NCBI RefSeq assembly: GCF_047495875.1 | Contig: NC_092460.1 | Span: 10,778,520-10,842,519, forward strand | Direction of reading: 5' to 3' | DNA length: 64,000 nucleotides | Source: Pithys albifrons albifrons | Taxonomy: Eukaryota; Chordata; Aves; Passeriformes; Thamnophilidae | Shown: positions 53,201-64,000 of the stretch, in pieces | Numbering within the stretch: the stretch's first letter is position 1 | Layout of the letters: every line of letters starts with the position of its first letter | The notes under the pieces: model-generated | Seen by the model: the letters and a program-made list of their open reading frames with translations, nothing else | Databases searched by the model: none | Told to the model about the DNA's origin: nothing | Position numbers and translations under genes: made by a program

Positions 53201-56200
53201 TCAGCTTCCTTGAAAATCAAGTGTATAACTTCATTGTGCTTTAGTATCTACATTCTCAGTCATGGGACAGCAGTAGCTCACTTCAAGAAGAGCTGTGACT
53301 GGCATTGTGTTACTGTAAATATCTTAAAAGCTCAGGAGGAAGCCTCTGTGTCCCCATACCTGAGCTGGAATTGGTGGGTTGTCTGAATGCCTTCAGCATC
53401 TGGGAGCATTTTCCCAAGGAAAGCTGACTTTGGCTGGCGGGTGGAGGCTGGATGATGTCTTGTGCTCTTGCAAGTTGGACACTGTCCCAGGCCACCCTTC
53501 ATAGCAGAGCAACCAGAATATCTACTGCCTCTAAGTTAAAAGCCTTCATTAGTGAAGAGAAAAGCATTTTTCCTGGAATCTGAATGAAATGCGAGCAGTA
53601 ATCTAAAAGTCAGACAATTCAGTTAAGTTTAGTTAAGTTTAGTATAGAGCTGTCCAAAACTGTCTGATAAGGAACTGTAGGCACATGAAGTTAGGCAGAA
53701 TTTTGGCCATCTGAAAAGCTCCCAGTAGTTAGGTATGTGAAGCTCACAGTCATATGTGTATGTATCCTGCTTGCCTTTTCACATAGCCAGTAACTGAACT
53801 TTTCCATAAGTGTGCACAGAAGATTCTCTGGGGTGGATTCTCTTTGTGAACTGACCCAGTTCAGGAGTCTGGAAAGGCAGGTCCACAGAAATTCCACAAC
53901 ATGCATTTATTTTGTAATCTTCTGCAGAGAAAAAAGGAAAACTGAGTTTGAGGTGTATCTACGGAGGATGATGAAACGTTTCAGCAAGGAGGTTCGTGAG
54001 GATACACACAAGGTATTTTTCACAGAGAAACCTATCATTGAAAAAGCTGAGCATAAAGATGTCTGAAATGATTCGTAATAAAGAATAAACTTAATTTTGA
54101 TTAAATAATATGGGGCCATGGCTAGAAGTGAAAAAATAAAAGGCTGTAGTCCTGACAAATGGTCATTAGACTCTTCCTGAACTGTGAGTTGGAAACATCA
54201 GTGCCTGCATTTGTAAAATTCTAACTAAAACATACGTAAGTAGGATGTATGTTTCTCCATTTTGAGGGATATCTTTTCATTTTGTCAGGGTTAAACTGCC
54301 AGTCATGTAGAGCAGGAAATACTGACAGGGACTTCAAGGATTTCCTGTCTTCTGAAGACAGTACTGTTTTTCAACCCCATGAATGCTTGGGAGGCTTCAT
54401 TGTTGCCTGTCTGTTAAAAGGAAGAGTGAAGTGTTCCTCATCTGTACCATGTACTAAAGTTCTAGTAGAGAAAATCTCTTGTGAACTCACTATAAAAACT
54501 TTTCTCTCTCAGGTTCACCTCCTGTGTTTGTTAGCAAATGGTTTCTATAGGAACAGGATCTGCAGCCAGCCAGATCTCCTCGCCATCGGTCTGTCCATCA
54601 TCCCTACGCACTTCACCAAAGTGCCTGCAGGCAAAGTGAACCTACTCTACCTTTCCAACTTGGTGAAATGGTAAAACTCTTCTAATCATGCTGTTGCATA
54701 GAACATATAGCAGAAGTTCAGGGAGAGGAGTAACTAATTAACGATTTTCAGTGATTTTTTTTTTACTTTAAATACACGGGTGAGAGTCTGTCCTTCCTAC
54801 AGGACAGGGTGAATCTGGAAGTTTAAGAATACAGTCACAAACACTGGACAATAAGTAGGTGTCTCACATTTCAGGTTTGTTGGAACCTTCACTGTAAATG
54901 ATGAGCTTTCCACTGAAAAAGGAGAGCCCCTTCAGTCAACCTTGGAGAGGCGCTTTGCCATCTATGCTGCACGGGATGATGAGGAGTTGGTTCATGTAAG
55001 AGACTGGGAAGTGCAGGGTTGGTTGCCAAGTTTGGATGCTGACTCAGTGCTGTGTATCAGGTCATACATAAGGTGGGGTGAGGGATAGACTTGGAGAAAA
55101 AGAGGTTGGTCACTTAGATGATTCAATAGATATTGCCGTATTTTTACCTGGAGTCCTGTGATTAAATGATTCAATTTAAATTGTTTTGCAGATATTTTTA
55201 ATTATTCTGCGAGCATTACAGCTTCTGTGTCGCCTCGTGCTGTCTTTTCAGCCTATTCCTCTCAAGGAGACAAGACCAAAGGTAGTTTTTGTTGTCTGTG
55301 TGGAATAAGGAATAGGTCACTGATTCAGTAGGATTAAAAAAACTTTCTGGCTCTTGCAATTTGAAGTGAATCACTTATTGCATGAACCAGGATTCTGTCT
55401 ATGGTGCAGAAAATGCAGTTTAGTTTTTAGTTCTGGTTTTCTTCTTTAAAAAAGCCGTGTGTTTTTGTGTTTCAGCAAAGACTTCTTATGCCTTAGTGGT
55501 TTTAAATTTCTTTAAAACTTTGACAGAAGACCCTTGCTGCATGATTGCACCTTTCTTCAGCCATTTGCCTGAACTTTTCAAGCCCCTAAGATGTGTGGAT
55601 TGTCTGTACCTGCCAACCTTTGGTCTGCATGAACCTTGGACTTGTTTCAGTCTTTTTTTTAACATATTTTTAGGCATGATGATACAAGTGACCTATCCTG
55701 TTTCTTTGCAGGGAAGCAGCTCATCCAAGAGGCCATCTCTCAGCAGCACCTCTGAGAAACAGGAGAGTTCAGCTAGAACACCCAAAGCTGTGGCAAAAAA
55801 ATGCCCCTGCAAAAAAGCCAAGCAGGATGAGAAATCCTTAGAGAGTGAGGAAGACAAAAAGGAGCCAAAGAAACCCAAAATGGCTCAGACCAAAAGGACA
55901 CACGAGTCGAAGGTGACTAAAGGCAGCCAGGAACAGAAGGAATCAAGTAATGAGAGCCGTTTAGCAGAAAAAGATGTGCCGGTGAGGCCCAAGAACAATC
56001 GCCGGAGACGAGTGGCCTCCAAAGTGTGTTACAAGGAAGACAGTGGAAGTGATGAGGGCAGTGTTTCGGACTTTGAGGTTTCAGAGGAGGAGAGTGACCT
56101 CTCTGATGATGATTTTGAAATTGTCTCTAAAAGGCGGAAGAGCTCACTGCCCTCCCAAAAGTCAAAGATGACAACTATAAAAAGTCCCAAAACTGAGACT

Positions 56201-59200
56201 TCAGAATCAAGGCTATCAAAAAATTCGTGTGAGTCTCAGCCTAAGCCAGCAAAAAGTACAACTCCAGCCTTGCCTCAAGCACAGAGAAAGAGAAACAAAA
56301 TAATTTCTAGTGATGAGGATGATGGACAGCAGGAGGTAAGGAAAGCAGTGGGCACAGACCAGTGGCTGGAGGTTTTCCTTGAACCTGAGGACAAATGGAT
56401 TTCTGTAGACTGTGTTCATGGCAATGTTGGCCAGCCACAGCTGTGCTTCACACATGCCACAAAGCCACTTTTCTATGTTGTGGGGTTCGACAATGATGGG
56501 AGTGTCAGGGATGTGACACAAAGGTATGATCCAGTGTGGATGACTGCAACAAGGAAGAGCCGTGTGGACCCGGAGTGGTGGGAAGCAACGCTGCAGCCAT
56601 ATGAAAGTCCCTGTGTGGAAAGAGACAAGAAGGAGGAAAATGAGGTAAATTGCAGTGTTCAGGATGTGTAGTGCCAGGAGTGCAGTCTTGGATTCTCATT
56701 CAGGCAAAAATCATTATGAATATTTTCCATGTTTGTATTTGAACTTGAAATGTTGAGATAGAGCATTTTTTACAGGGGATATACAATGATAGGTTAATAT
56801 CAAAGTCTGTTCAGAGAAATTTGCATAGCAAAAGTACTGCACAGCTCATGCTGGAAACATAACAGTGTGGTTTCTGTAACAGTTTAGCACAACCCTGCTC
56901 AGCATCTTCAAAATATGAAGATCTGAGTACACATTATCTTGGTACCTACTGGCAACAAGAATACTTTAGTCTGTTGGCTCATCTGATTAAGTTTCTGATG
57001 TTTTTTTCCCTTTGGTTAGTACTACAGTCATAATAGTGCAAGAGAGTTGTGAAATCACTCTCTGTTCTATAATTCCTACAGTTTCAAGTTAAGCTTCAAG
57101 ATCAGCCTCTACCAACAGCAATTGGAGAGTACAAGAACCACCCGCTCTATGCACTGAAGAGGCACCTCTTGAAATACCAGGCAATATATCCTGAGTCAGC
57201 TGCTATCCTGGGATACTGCAGGGGGGAGGCTGTCTACTCCAGGTGAGTTGTGCACGTGTTGTCACCTATGTGTGTGATATTTGTAACAAACTGATGGTAT
57301 TAGCAGTAGTCTTGGGCCATGTGCATAGACAGGTGAGGCATTTGGCTGCTCAAACAGCATTTGCCTATCACTTAGATACAGTTTTTCTACTGTTCCTGAC
57401 ATGAGGTAACATTTTGGAAGATCTCTTACAGATGACTTCAAAACTCTTATGTTTGCTTCTCTCTGCCCTTTTTAGAGACTGTGTACACACGCTGCACTCC
57501 AGGGACACTTGGCTGAAGCAAGCTCGAGTGGTGAGGATTGGAGAAGTGCCTTACAAGGTAAGAAGGTTTGACTTCCTCCTGTGCAATACACCTGCCCTCT
57601 AAAGCTCAAGCTGAATTCTGTTTTGGTTTTTGTCTTCTGTCAGCAGATGCAGATTTCTCACTTGCTTCTTTGGCTTGTGGTAGCTGCACTGTGAATCTGT
57701 CCACCTGCTGTGCCTATAGTCCCTAAATACTTCCCAAAGCCCAGCTTTCTCTTCATCCCACCCCTGGAGTATCTGACAGAACTGCTCCCTTTTCATCATC
57801 AAAGGCATCCCAGTGTTTTATATGCACTGCTGGTCTGCCGCTTGTTACATACAAGTGCCATAGGTTATCATTTGTAAGCAATGGATACTGAAGCTAGGAA
57901 ATAGCATTTCTGCTCTCCCAGAACCTGCTTCTTTGATGTTCTAAGAAAATCTGAAATCAGTGTGGTGTAACAGGCTTGGTTGTGGTCTTTGCAGATGGTG
58001 AAAGGTTTTTCCAACCAGGCAAGGAAGGCACGCCTTTTGGAGCCAGCAAACCGGGACCGAGAGGACCTGGCGCTGTTTGGCCACTGGCAGACAGAGGAGT
58101 ATCAGCCTCCTGTAGCAGTGGATGGAAAGGTAGCTGGGAAGGCAAAGGGCTGGTCTTAAAGGATGTGTTTCGTTTGGAACTCTGGGCTTTATTTTTTCAG
58201 AAGTTGCATGTTTTCAGATGTGAGATGAGTCAGTAACATCTGGATTCAGAATTAAGAGTTCAGAGGTAACTGTACCCAGGAGGAAACGGTCAAAACTTTA
58301 GAGACCTGTCTTTCCTGAGTACAGTTAGTGAGTGCTGGCAGTGGAGACTGCTGAAGCTGTAATTTTGTTGAGCTAATTTTGTTAGGCCATGTTTGCTCTG
58401 CTAATTCTCTGCATTACAGCCTGAGTAACAAGGCCTGGGCAGAGGACATAGCTAGAAGATAACCATGCAGCTAAAATCTAGGCTTGAGCCTTGTCATGTG
58501 AATATTAATTGAATACTGGAATGGAATGTAGCACATCAGAAGGAAGGGAGAGTCCCTGAGTTGCAGCAGGGATATTTACTTCTCTCCAGAAAGCAGGAGT
58601 ATCACCATCTCTTTAATTTTGCAATAACAGGTTCCTCGAAATGAATTCGGGAATGTCTATCTCTTCCTGCCATCCATGCTACCTGTTGGGTGTGTGCAGC
58701 TAAGACTTCCAAACCTGAACAGAGTGGCACGGAAGTTGAACATTGACTGTGCTCAAGCCATCTCTGGATTTGATTTTCATGGTGGCTACTCGCACCCAGT
58801 GTACGTAAAGCTGCTTTGTTGCATGATGTTGATGTCCTGCAGAAGTTGTGTACTGCATGCATGTGACCACTTACGCACTTAGATCTTTTCAGACAGGCAG
58901 TTGTGTCAGAACTCAGTAGCTTTTGGGTTGGCTGGGTCAGCAGGCATTTGCTCCCTTTCTTTTTTTCTCATAGCTGACAAAAGATTGTGTTCTCCTTCCT
59001 AGTACTGATGGCTATGTGGTGTGTGAGGAGTATAAAGAGATTCTCATTGCTGCCTGGGAGAATGAACAAGCAGAAATGGAAAAGAAAGAGAAGGAGGTGA
59101 GAATTATTTTTGCAGCTTCCTTATTGTTACATTTATTAAGTGAATTTCATTGAAACTGTGGACAAACAGGGCGGGCTGTGTAAGCAACAAATGCAGCAGA

Positions 59201-60596
59201 GTGACTGTGAGGGGCTTTTTGCATCCCCCAGAGTGTCCCAGTTTGGACTTGCTGTCCAGACTGCAGTGGGATGCAGTAGAACTGTGTAGCAATATCTGAA
59301 ATAGTGCATACTCTGGAGTAGTTTTCTATGTCTGCGGGGAAACAGAAATGAAGAATGCACAGGTGAGGTTAAAGTTTTGGGTATACTTCTGGTGTAATTT
59401 GCACCAGGGTGTACATTAGAAAGTGACCATAGTTCATTTATTTAGCAGATAATTGGACACAAATACATTTTACACTTAAGAATCTACTGGCCTCTATAAT
59501 ATTTTTCTGTGACACATTTAAGTTGGTGTTGGGTTTTTTGTTGGCAGTTTAAAAACAAAAATCTTCAGACTTTGGTCTTTTGTGGGCACAAATACATTGA
59601 CACTTAAAATAGTAAATTTTCCCCTTTTCAATAACAATCCCCCACAGAAGCGTGAGAAGAGAGCTCTGGGAAACTGGAAGCTGCTGACAAAAGGACTTCT
59701 CATCAGAGAGAAACTGAAGAAACGCTACTCCATCAAGGTATTCTGCATTTCTATTAGTGATTTCTTTTTCAGGATATTATCTTTCTACCAACAGAAGTTT
59801 TTCCAATCTTTCCAATGTGTTATGTTTCCAATTGTAGACTAGAATTTCCAGAATGTAGTTGCTCAAAAGTCTTTCCCAGTAGTAGCATGTGACTAGCAGC
59901 TAGTCAAGAAAACTGCACCAGAAATTCGATGTGGTCATGTCCCTCAAAGATTCGTTATTGTTTAAACAAGAGATTATTGTTTCCTAAAGCATTGTTTTTT
60001 GGTATTGGTTTGTGTTTTGACATACCCCCTTCCTAGATTTATTCCTCCAAGCCAAGCAGGTAACTTACAGGATGAGAGTGGGATGCATTTCTGTTGTGAA
60101 GTCAGATAATTTTATTTCTTAATCTTTTCCCCTGTGAGGAAAGTGAAAGGCCTAATCTTTTTAAAGCAGATTTGGCTTTATTTGTCCATAATTAAAAATT
60201 TTTTCCTTGTGTTGAAAGAATGTTTGATGTCCAGAGATAGAATTTGGGTGAGAAGCCCAAACCAGAACAACCAGCTTCTGTAACATCATTGAGTGTCACT
60301 GTGATGGACAAGAAGCCCTTTTAGAATGGGGTAGTTATTAGTCATTGCCAGAGCTACTTAATGATTTTCATGCCTCTTTTTTCCAGACTGAGCCATCAGC
60401 ACCTGAGACGGGGAAAGGGGCAGGATTCTCTTCTGATGAAGAAGGAGCTCCGAGCTCAGAAAGTGCAGTGGGGAATGTGGCCATTTCTTGGCCCCAAAAT
60501 CGCCAGTTAGAGAAAAAAGAAGAGAAAACCACCAGAAAGAGCAAGCGAGAAAAGAAAGGAGAGGAAGCACAGTTGTTCCCTTTTGAGAAACTGTGA
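50260..60596 (+). CDS. XPC: XPC, DNA damage recognition subunit of nucleotide excision repair (16 exons, 956 aa)
   Basis: Exons: 50260-50347, 50874-51075, 51974-52101, 52890-53013, 53928-54012, 54513-54670, 54875-54995, 55192-55281, 55712-56644, 57082-57242, 57476-57557, 57995-58129, 58631-58800, 59003-59096, 59648-59737, 60387-60596. All introns are GT-AG, and the 2,871-nt join is open to TGA. XPC with RAD23B and CETN2 finds helix-distorting lesions and recruits TFIIH in global-genome repair in the nucleus. Visible parts: basic N-terminus; acidic [10 protein letters not shown] (W135, TFIIH p62-binding type); transglutaminase-like fold split by a long charged insert (about 180-330 and 548-640); BHD1-3 (about 640-850); CETN2-binding helix (866-884). 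Human is 940 aa. ATG 50,260 sits in a strong Kozak context (CCACCATGG) and matches the human N-terminus. An in-frame ATG at 50,194 lies in the promoter interval and was not used. Confidence 0.97.
50443..50463 (+). promoter_or_regulatory. G-quadruplex motif in XPC intron 1
   Basis: Five G-runs of three or four separated by one or two A residues on the plus strand, which is the XPC coding strand. It begins about 96 nt inside XPC intron 1, mirroring the LSM3 motif on the other side of the promoter. Confidence 0.75.
51974..52101 (+). other. XPC: XPC exon 3: TFIIH-binding acidic segment
   Basis: It encodes residues 97-139 and part of 140. A lysine-rich stretch leads into an aspartate/glutamate run and then EDEWEDVE. 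In human XPC the matching tryptophan-acidic motif (W133) contacts the PH domain of the TFIIH p62 subunit. The tryptophan is kept here as W135, so TFIIH recruitment is expected to be conserved. Confidence 0.85.
55712..56644 (+). other. XPC: XPC exon 9: large charged insert plus end of transglutaminase-like domain
   Basis: A single 933-nt exon (311 codons, residues 333-643), also the largest exon in mammals. Residues 333 to about 545 are Lys/Ser/Glu-rich and poorly conserved with human, apart from a block around [20 protein letters not shown]. From DQWLEVF (548) to [10 protein letters not shown] and [11 protein letters not shown] the sequence closely follows human. The disordered insert interrupts the transglutaminase-like fold. 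Confidence 0.9.
57082..58800 (+). other. XPC: XPC exons 10-13: DNA-binding BHD1-BHD3 modules
   Basis: Key residues known from human XPC and yeast Rad4 are present. W709 in [10 protein letters not shown] matches human W690, a site mutated in xeroderma pigmentosum. F775 (NEFGNVY) matches F756. F816 and F818 in [11 protein letters not shown] match F797 and F799, the BHD3 phenylalanines that probe the undamaged strand. The beta-hairpin modules are therefore intact. Confidence 0.9.
59648..59737 (+). other. XPC: XPC exon 15: centrin-2 binding helix
   Basis: Residues 858-887 include [19 protein letters not shown] (866-884), nearly identical to the human amphipathic helix that binds the C-terminal lobe of CETN2. 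The Trp-Leu-Leu anchor pattern is kept. Confidence 0.9.
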
Positions 60597-61095
60597 TTAG
60601 AACAAGGTTTTCCTTGTCATTTCCAGATGCAAGAACACAAATCACAATAGAAGTATCATTTGCCAGTTGGGGACTTAATCTTCCTGAGCACTTCGGTTTC
60701 TGAGCTGTCAGGGACCACCCTACTTCAGTATCCAGTTTCCTTTGATAGCACAGGTAATTAGATTCTTCCTTTTATCCTTGGACATAGGAGCAGCAGGCAT
60801 GCAGTTGTACTTTGAGAAGATCATTTGTGTTTTAGGGGTTTTCCTCTCTTCTATTTGCTCAGGTCTAATAATTCAGTTTCCTGAGGCACTTCTTTCATTA
60901 GCCGCCTCTTTTCCCATTTTTTACTCCATTTTTCCCTGCTTGCTCAGAACTAAAGCATCCAGATGGTCTTTATCTGTCTGTGGAGAACTGGCCAAAGGAC
61001 TGCTGATGCATCCTTTGATCCATACCTTATCCAAATCTGAGGTGGAGTTCTAGTCTTTCTGTCTCATAGTCACAGAAGGGGAAACACTTCCTCTG

Positions 61096-61109
61096 AGGCC
61101 TAAAGAAAT
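61096..61109 (+). repeat. Left target-site duplication in XPC 3' UTR
   Basis: AGGCCTAAAGAAAT, perfectly repeated at 61,241-61,254 on the other side of the inserted repeat. Confidence 0.8.
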
Positions 61110-61240
61110 GTATATGTATGGCCAGACTGCGAACAAAGATTTGGGAAGGGCTCTCCCCACGTGGGTGTGCCCTTCCAGCCTGCACAGTGGTTTTTTTTTT
61201 AGATGAGGCACAGTGTGCGCAGAACTGGCCCCACCATTTA
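61110..61240 (-). mobile_element. Dispersed SINE-like structured repeat, truncated copy in XPC 3' UTR (131 bp)
   Basis: The reverse complement aligns with 21,395-21,520. Shared blocks include GGTGGGGCCAGTTCTGCGCA, GGCTGGAAGGGCACACCCAC and GTGGGGASAGCCCTTCCC. The copy is 5'-truncated, lacking the first 65 bases and therefore the 5' hairpin. It ends in an AC/AT-rich tail (ATACATATAC read on the minus strand) and is flanked by a perfect 14-bp duplication. Hairpin 3 (61,144-61,151 with 61,169-61,176) and its CACGTG loop are preserved. An internal A4 tract of the longer copy has become A10 here. The family is unknown. Confidence 0.75.
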
Positions 61241-61254
61241 AGGCCTAAAGAAAT
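61241..61254 (+). repeat. Right target-site duplication in XPC 3' UTR
   Basis: Second perfect copy of AGGCCTAAAGAAAT. With the left copy it defines the insertion exactly. Confidence 0.8.
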
Positions 61255-61802
61255 AGGCAATCAGGATTTGGAGGAATCTAATGTCTAAAGAATAATTGCA
61301 TTTTATGAACTCAGATTTGGCTTTTCAGCCTACCATCTTCCTTTACTTTCAGAAATCTTGTGCTTTGGAAGGTAGAAGCCCTGTCCTCATTTCAGACTTA
61401 AGGCTCAATATCTCTTAATTAATTTGAATATATAGATATTTGTTTCTGTGTCTTTGCAAGATTCTGGAGCAAAACATGTAAAACTGGCTGAATGTCACTG
61501 TCAAAACAAAATTCACTGAAATCAGAGAGTTCTTGTTATCCTGTACTGCAGCATTAAAAAACTGTTGAGAGAGGAATGTTAAATCTACATAAGCTTTTCC
61601 TGCACTTTGTAGTAGAAATACTGACCTGTCTTTTGCAGTATTATATGTCTAAATTCCACTGACACTGTCTCTTCAGAAATAGGGGGAAAACAATTTAGTC
61701 ATTGCTGGACATTGTCACAGAAAAGATTGAAATGCAAGAAAAAGGCTTAAATGTAATTATGTTCACAAAAGATTCTATTTTTGTACTGTATTTGTAGATC
61801 AG

Positions 61803-61808
61803 AATAAA
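61803..61808 (+). terminator. XPC poly(A) signal
   Basis: Canonical AATAAA about 1.2 kb after the stop codon, followed by a G/T-rich stretch (atgttgtctgtt) at 61,825-61,836 as expected downstream of cleavage. Confidence 0.7.
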
Positions 61809-61825
61809 GTTTGGAAAAAAGAATA

Positions 61826-62924
61826 TGTTGTCTGTTACATCTCCTTTCTGGCCACCTGGCTGTTCTGTAAGCAGCTGTTTCCATGGAAGGACCATGGATA
61901 AGAACACATTTACTTTCAGACCTCATAAACCGGGTCCCAGGATGTCCCAGCAGCAGCTGCTTATGAATTGTTTTAAGGGTCTTCATTCTGAGTTTTTAGG
62001 TTTGCTACCAAATTCTAGATAAAGACCAACCTAAGCTGGAGGCTTGGGGAGTATTTCCTTTTGAATTAGTGTGGACGGGCAGGAGACACCCTGAGATGAG
62101 TGTGCTGAATGTGGGGCTCATGTCCAGCTTCTGCTGGTATGGGTAGTTTTTCATCAGCTTAAATCAGGAGCGGGTACCAGCTGTACTAAAGTGACTCTGT
62201 TTCCTCACGTGGGACATGCACCAGGAGGGCACAAAGCTGTGGGTCCAAGGACTATTTATAATCAGCTGAAAAACAGACAATAACATTTTCAGATGGCAGG
62301 ATCCAGCTTCTCAGCTAACAGGCAGCTGGTGCTCCCAACCAGTGAGCAGTGTGGGAAAGATGCAAAAGAGTAAATGTGCTTTAGGTTGTTCCTACAGAAA
62401 CTCTGTGTACGTGCAGTGAAAGTGACCCTTGGCTCCCCACCAGTGTGCCTGGCCTGGGGGAATGTAAAATTCTTGTCTGTGAAAGAAATCTTTATTTTGT
62501 ATCATTCTGGTGTGCACACTGGGATGCAAGACAAAATGATTCTAGACTGTTGAATGCACACGTAATCCCCCAGTCTCTTTAAAAACACAAGAGGCTGTTG
62601 CAGTCAGGTTGAACCATCGTACTTTTCAAATAAGAGAGGCAAGGATGTGACTAATTTCTGTAGTTGGTAATGGGGAGTAAAACCATGGCAGGCTGGCACC
62701 AGTAGTACATAGACCAGAGAGCAGCTGTGTTGTTATTGGCAACTCCCTTCCAAAAACAGGGAAATATTTGCAGGACAAACAAAACCCACCTGTGCACTTA
62801 CCTCAGCCAACAATGGAGAACCAGTTCATGTGGAAGCGACAAACTAATCCTCACGTACCCAGACACTATTCCTGGATATAAAACATGCATTACTTAAATT
62901 TAATGAACAGACCTACAGACCAAC
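61826..62924. other. Spacer between convergent 3' ends
   Basis: About 1.1 kb between the XPC poly(A) site and the next minus-strand poly(A) signal. No exon or repeat recognised. Confidence 0.5.
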
Positions 62925-64000
62925 CTTTTGAAAACTGTATTTTATTAAATATACAAAAGCTCAGCACACTTCAGTAGAAAATTGTATGTTCATCTCTAAT
63001 ATGGTAATGATGGTTAGTGTCCTGCATCATGGGTAAACCAGTAGCAGTCCAACCCCTTTCTCCCCTCAGTGGAGTGCAATTTCTTACTCAGTGTTGGTGA
63101 GCAGCAGGCAGACTCTGCAGTACCACTAACACAGGCCAGCTGCGTGCACGAGGCCATATCCACTTCCTGTGTCCTTTCACTCACTGCTCCTGCTTTTAAC
63201 AGCACAACCAAGCCATCAGACTGAACTGACAACATCCAAATACCAAAAGAATTAAAGTAATTAAGAAAGTAATTACAACTTCTCAAAGCATTTGTGATTT
63301 GTAACTCAGATTTCTATTTCAGTATCATTTCTAACAAACACTTACTTCTTTTTATGTTCAAGTCAAGTTCCTTTGGTACAGAGAACATTCCTGATGATCA
63401 GAAATAGATTTCATAAATGAAGACATTATTTTTGTACTGAATTGTCTATACGTACAGAAACCCCCCAAACACTGTAGTGCAGGGGAGGTTCTGGAAGCCA
63501 GACTTCATACTGGTGGAGAGACTTAGTACAAGAGTGTCTGCAATCTCAAGTACTGGTTACAAGAGAAATATGTAAACATAAGCCATCACAGCACTACAAG
63601 AAGGCATTCCTCTAACATGATACAAATCTCTTAATTTAGGCTACAAAAAGTCTATGAAAACTAATCAGGAAAAAATGTTTCCATTATTTAAGTTCATGGA
63701 CTGTGTTCATTGTCCTTGCTAAGTGAAATTCAAGAAACAGTATACACAGCAAAGAAACCCCAAATGTTTTAGAGACTATACATTCAATTATAAAAGTTAA
63801 TGTTGTTTCAAGGCAGCAGGTTTTATTTTTACAGGTATCAAGTGCAATTTGAAGTTAAGTTTTTGAAATACTTAGGCAATGGTATAGTCTGGGCTATTAT
63901 TTTGGATGCTTAACCAAGAACAACTTCAGAGACTTAAAAACTTGGGGGAAATCAATGTTTCCTGCTAAATTTGCCTGACCTCAGAGCACTGCTAACCTGA
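62925..64000 (-). other. Possible 3' UTR of a convergent gene (TMEM43 by synteny)
   Basis: A minus-strand AATAAA (plus TTTATT at 62,941-62,946) could end a transcript entering from beyond the right edge. In human the gene convergent with XPC is TMEM43, with a long 3' UTR. No TMEM43 coding sequence is visible in the last kilobase, so this assignment rests on one hexamer plus gene order. The alternative is plain intergenic DNA. Confidence 0.35.

Larger units (their letters stand above)
60597..61825 (+). other. XPC: XPC 3' UTR (end estimated)
   Basis: It runs from after the TGA to about 17 bases past AATAAA at 61,803. It contains an antisense-oriented repeat insertion (61,110-61,240) and a weaker ATTAAA at about 61,553 that could give a shorter form. 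The end is inferred from the signal only. Confidence 0.6.

Noticed and set aside
55457..55711. Open upstream extension of XPC exon 9 through the end of intron 8
   Set aside because: The good acceptor at 55,711 gives the conserved protein. The alternative TTTCAG ending at 55,475 would put the message out of frame and hit a stop within seven codons.

Overview
The window looks like nuclear DNA from a bird, probably a passerine. It is AT-rich and intron-rich. It carries two chicken-repeat-1 (CR1) LINE fragments and a SINE fragment made of a tRNA-Ile-like head joined to a CR1 tail. From memory, that SINE architecture is TguSINE1, described from passerines. Two complete, spliced, conserved vertebrate genes occupy the right-hand third.

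Layout. Positions 1 to about 47,300 form a long gene-poor tract. I found no exon, tRNA, rRNA or long believable reading frame there. It holds an ancient MIR/CORE-type SINE relic (about 2,207-2,395), a 191-bp repeat of unrecognised family with target-site duplications (21,330-21,520), the tRNA-Ile/CR1 SINE (31,402-31,530), a 5'-truncated CR1 (31,862-32,388) and a G/T-rich low-complexity block (45,896-46,083). LSM3 lies on the minus strand (start codon 50,156, stop 47,650, four exons, 102 aa). XPC lies on the plus strand (start codon 50,260, stop 60,596, sixteen exons, 956 aa). The two genes are head to head, share a CpG island, and have only 103 bp between their start codons. XPC continues into a 3' UTR of about 1.2 kb with AATAAA at 61,803. 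A minus-strand poly(A) signal at 62,941-62,946 suggests that the last 1.1 kb is the 3' end of a convergent gene. From vertebrate gene order (TMEM43-XPC-LSM3) this would be TMEM43, but no coding sequence for it is in the window.

Function. XPC is the damage sensor of global-genome nucleotide excision repair. LSM3 is an Sm-like subunit of the U6 snRNA-binding LSm2-8 ring and the mRNA-decay LSm1-7 ring. They share a promoter but not a pathway. All XPC and LSM3 introns have GT-AG ends and the joined frames stay open, so both genes appear intact.

Most interesting signals. (1) A structured dispersed repeat occurs twice, each copy flanked by its own 12- or 14-bp target-site duplication and ending in an AC-rich tail. 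One copy sits antisense in the XPC 3' UTR. (2) Two G-quadruplex motifs lie about 95 nt inside the first introns of LSM3 and XPC, each on its gene's coding strand, symmetric about the shared promoter.
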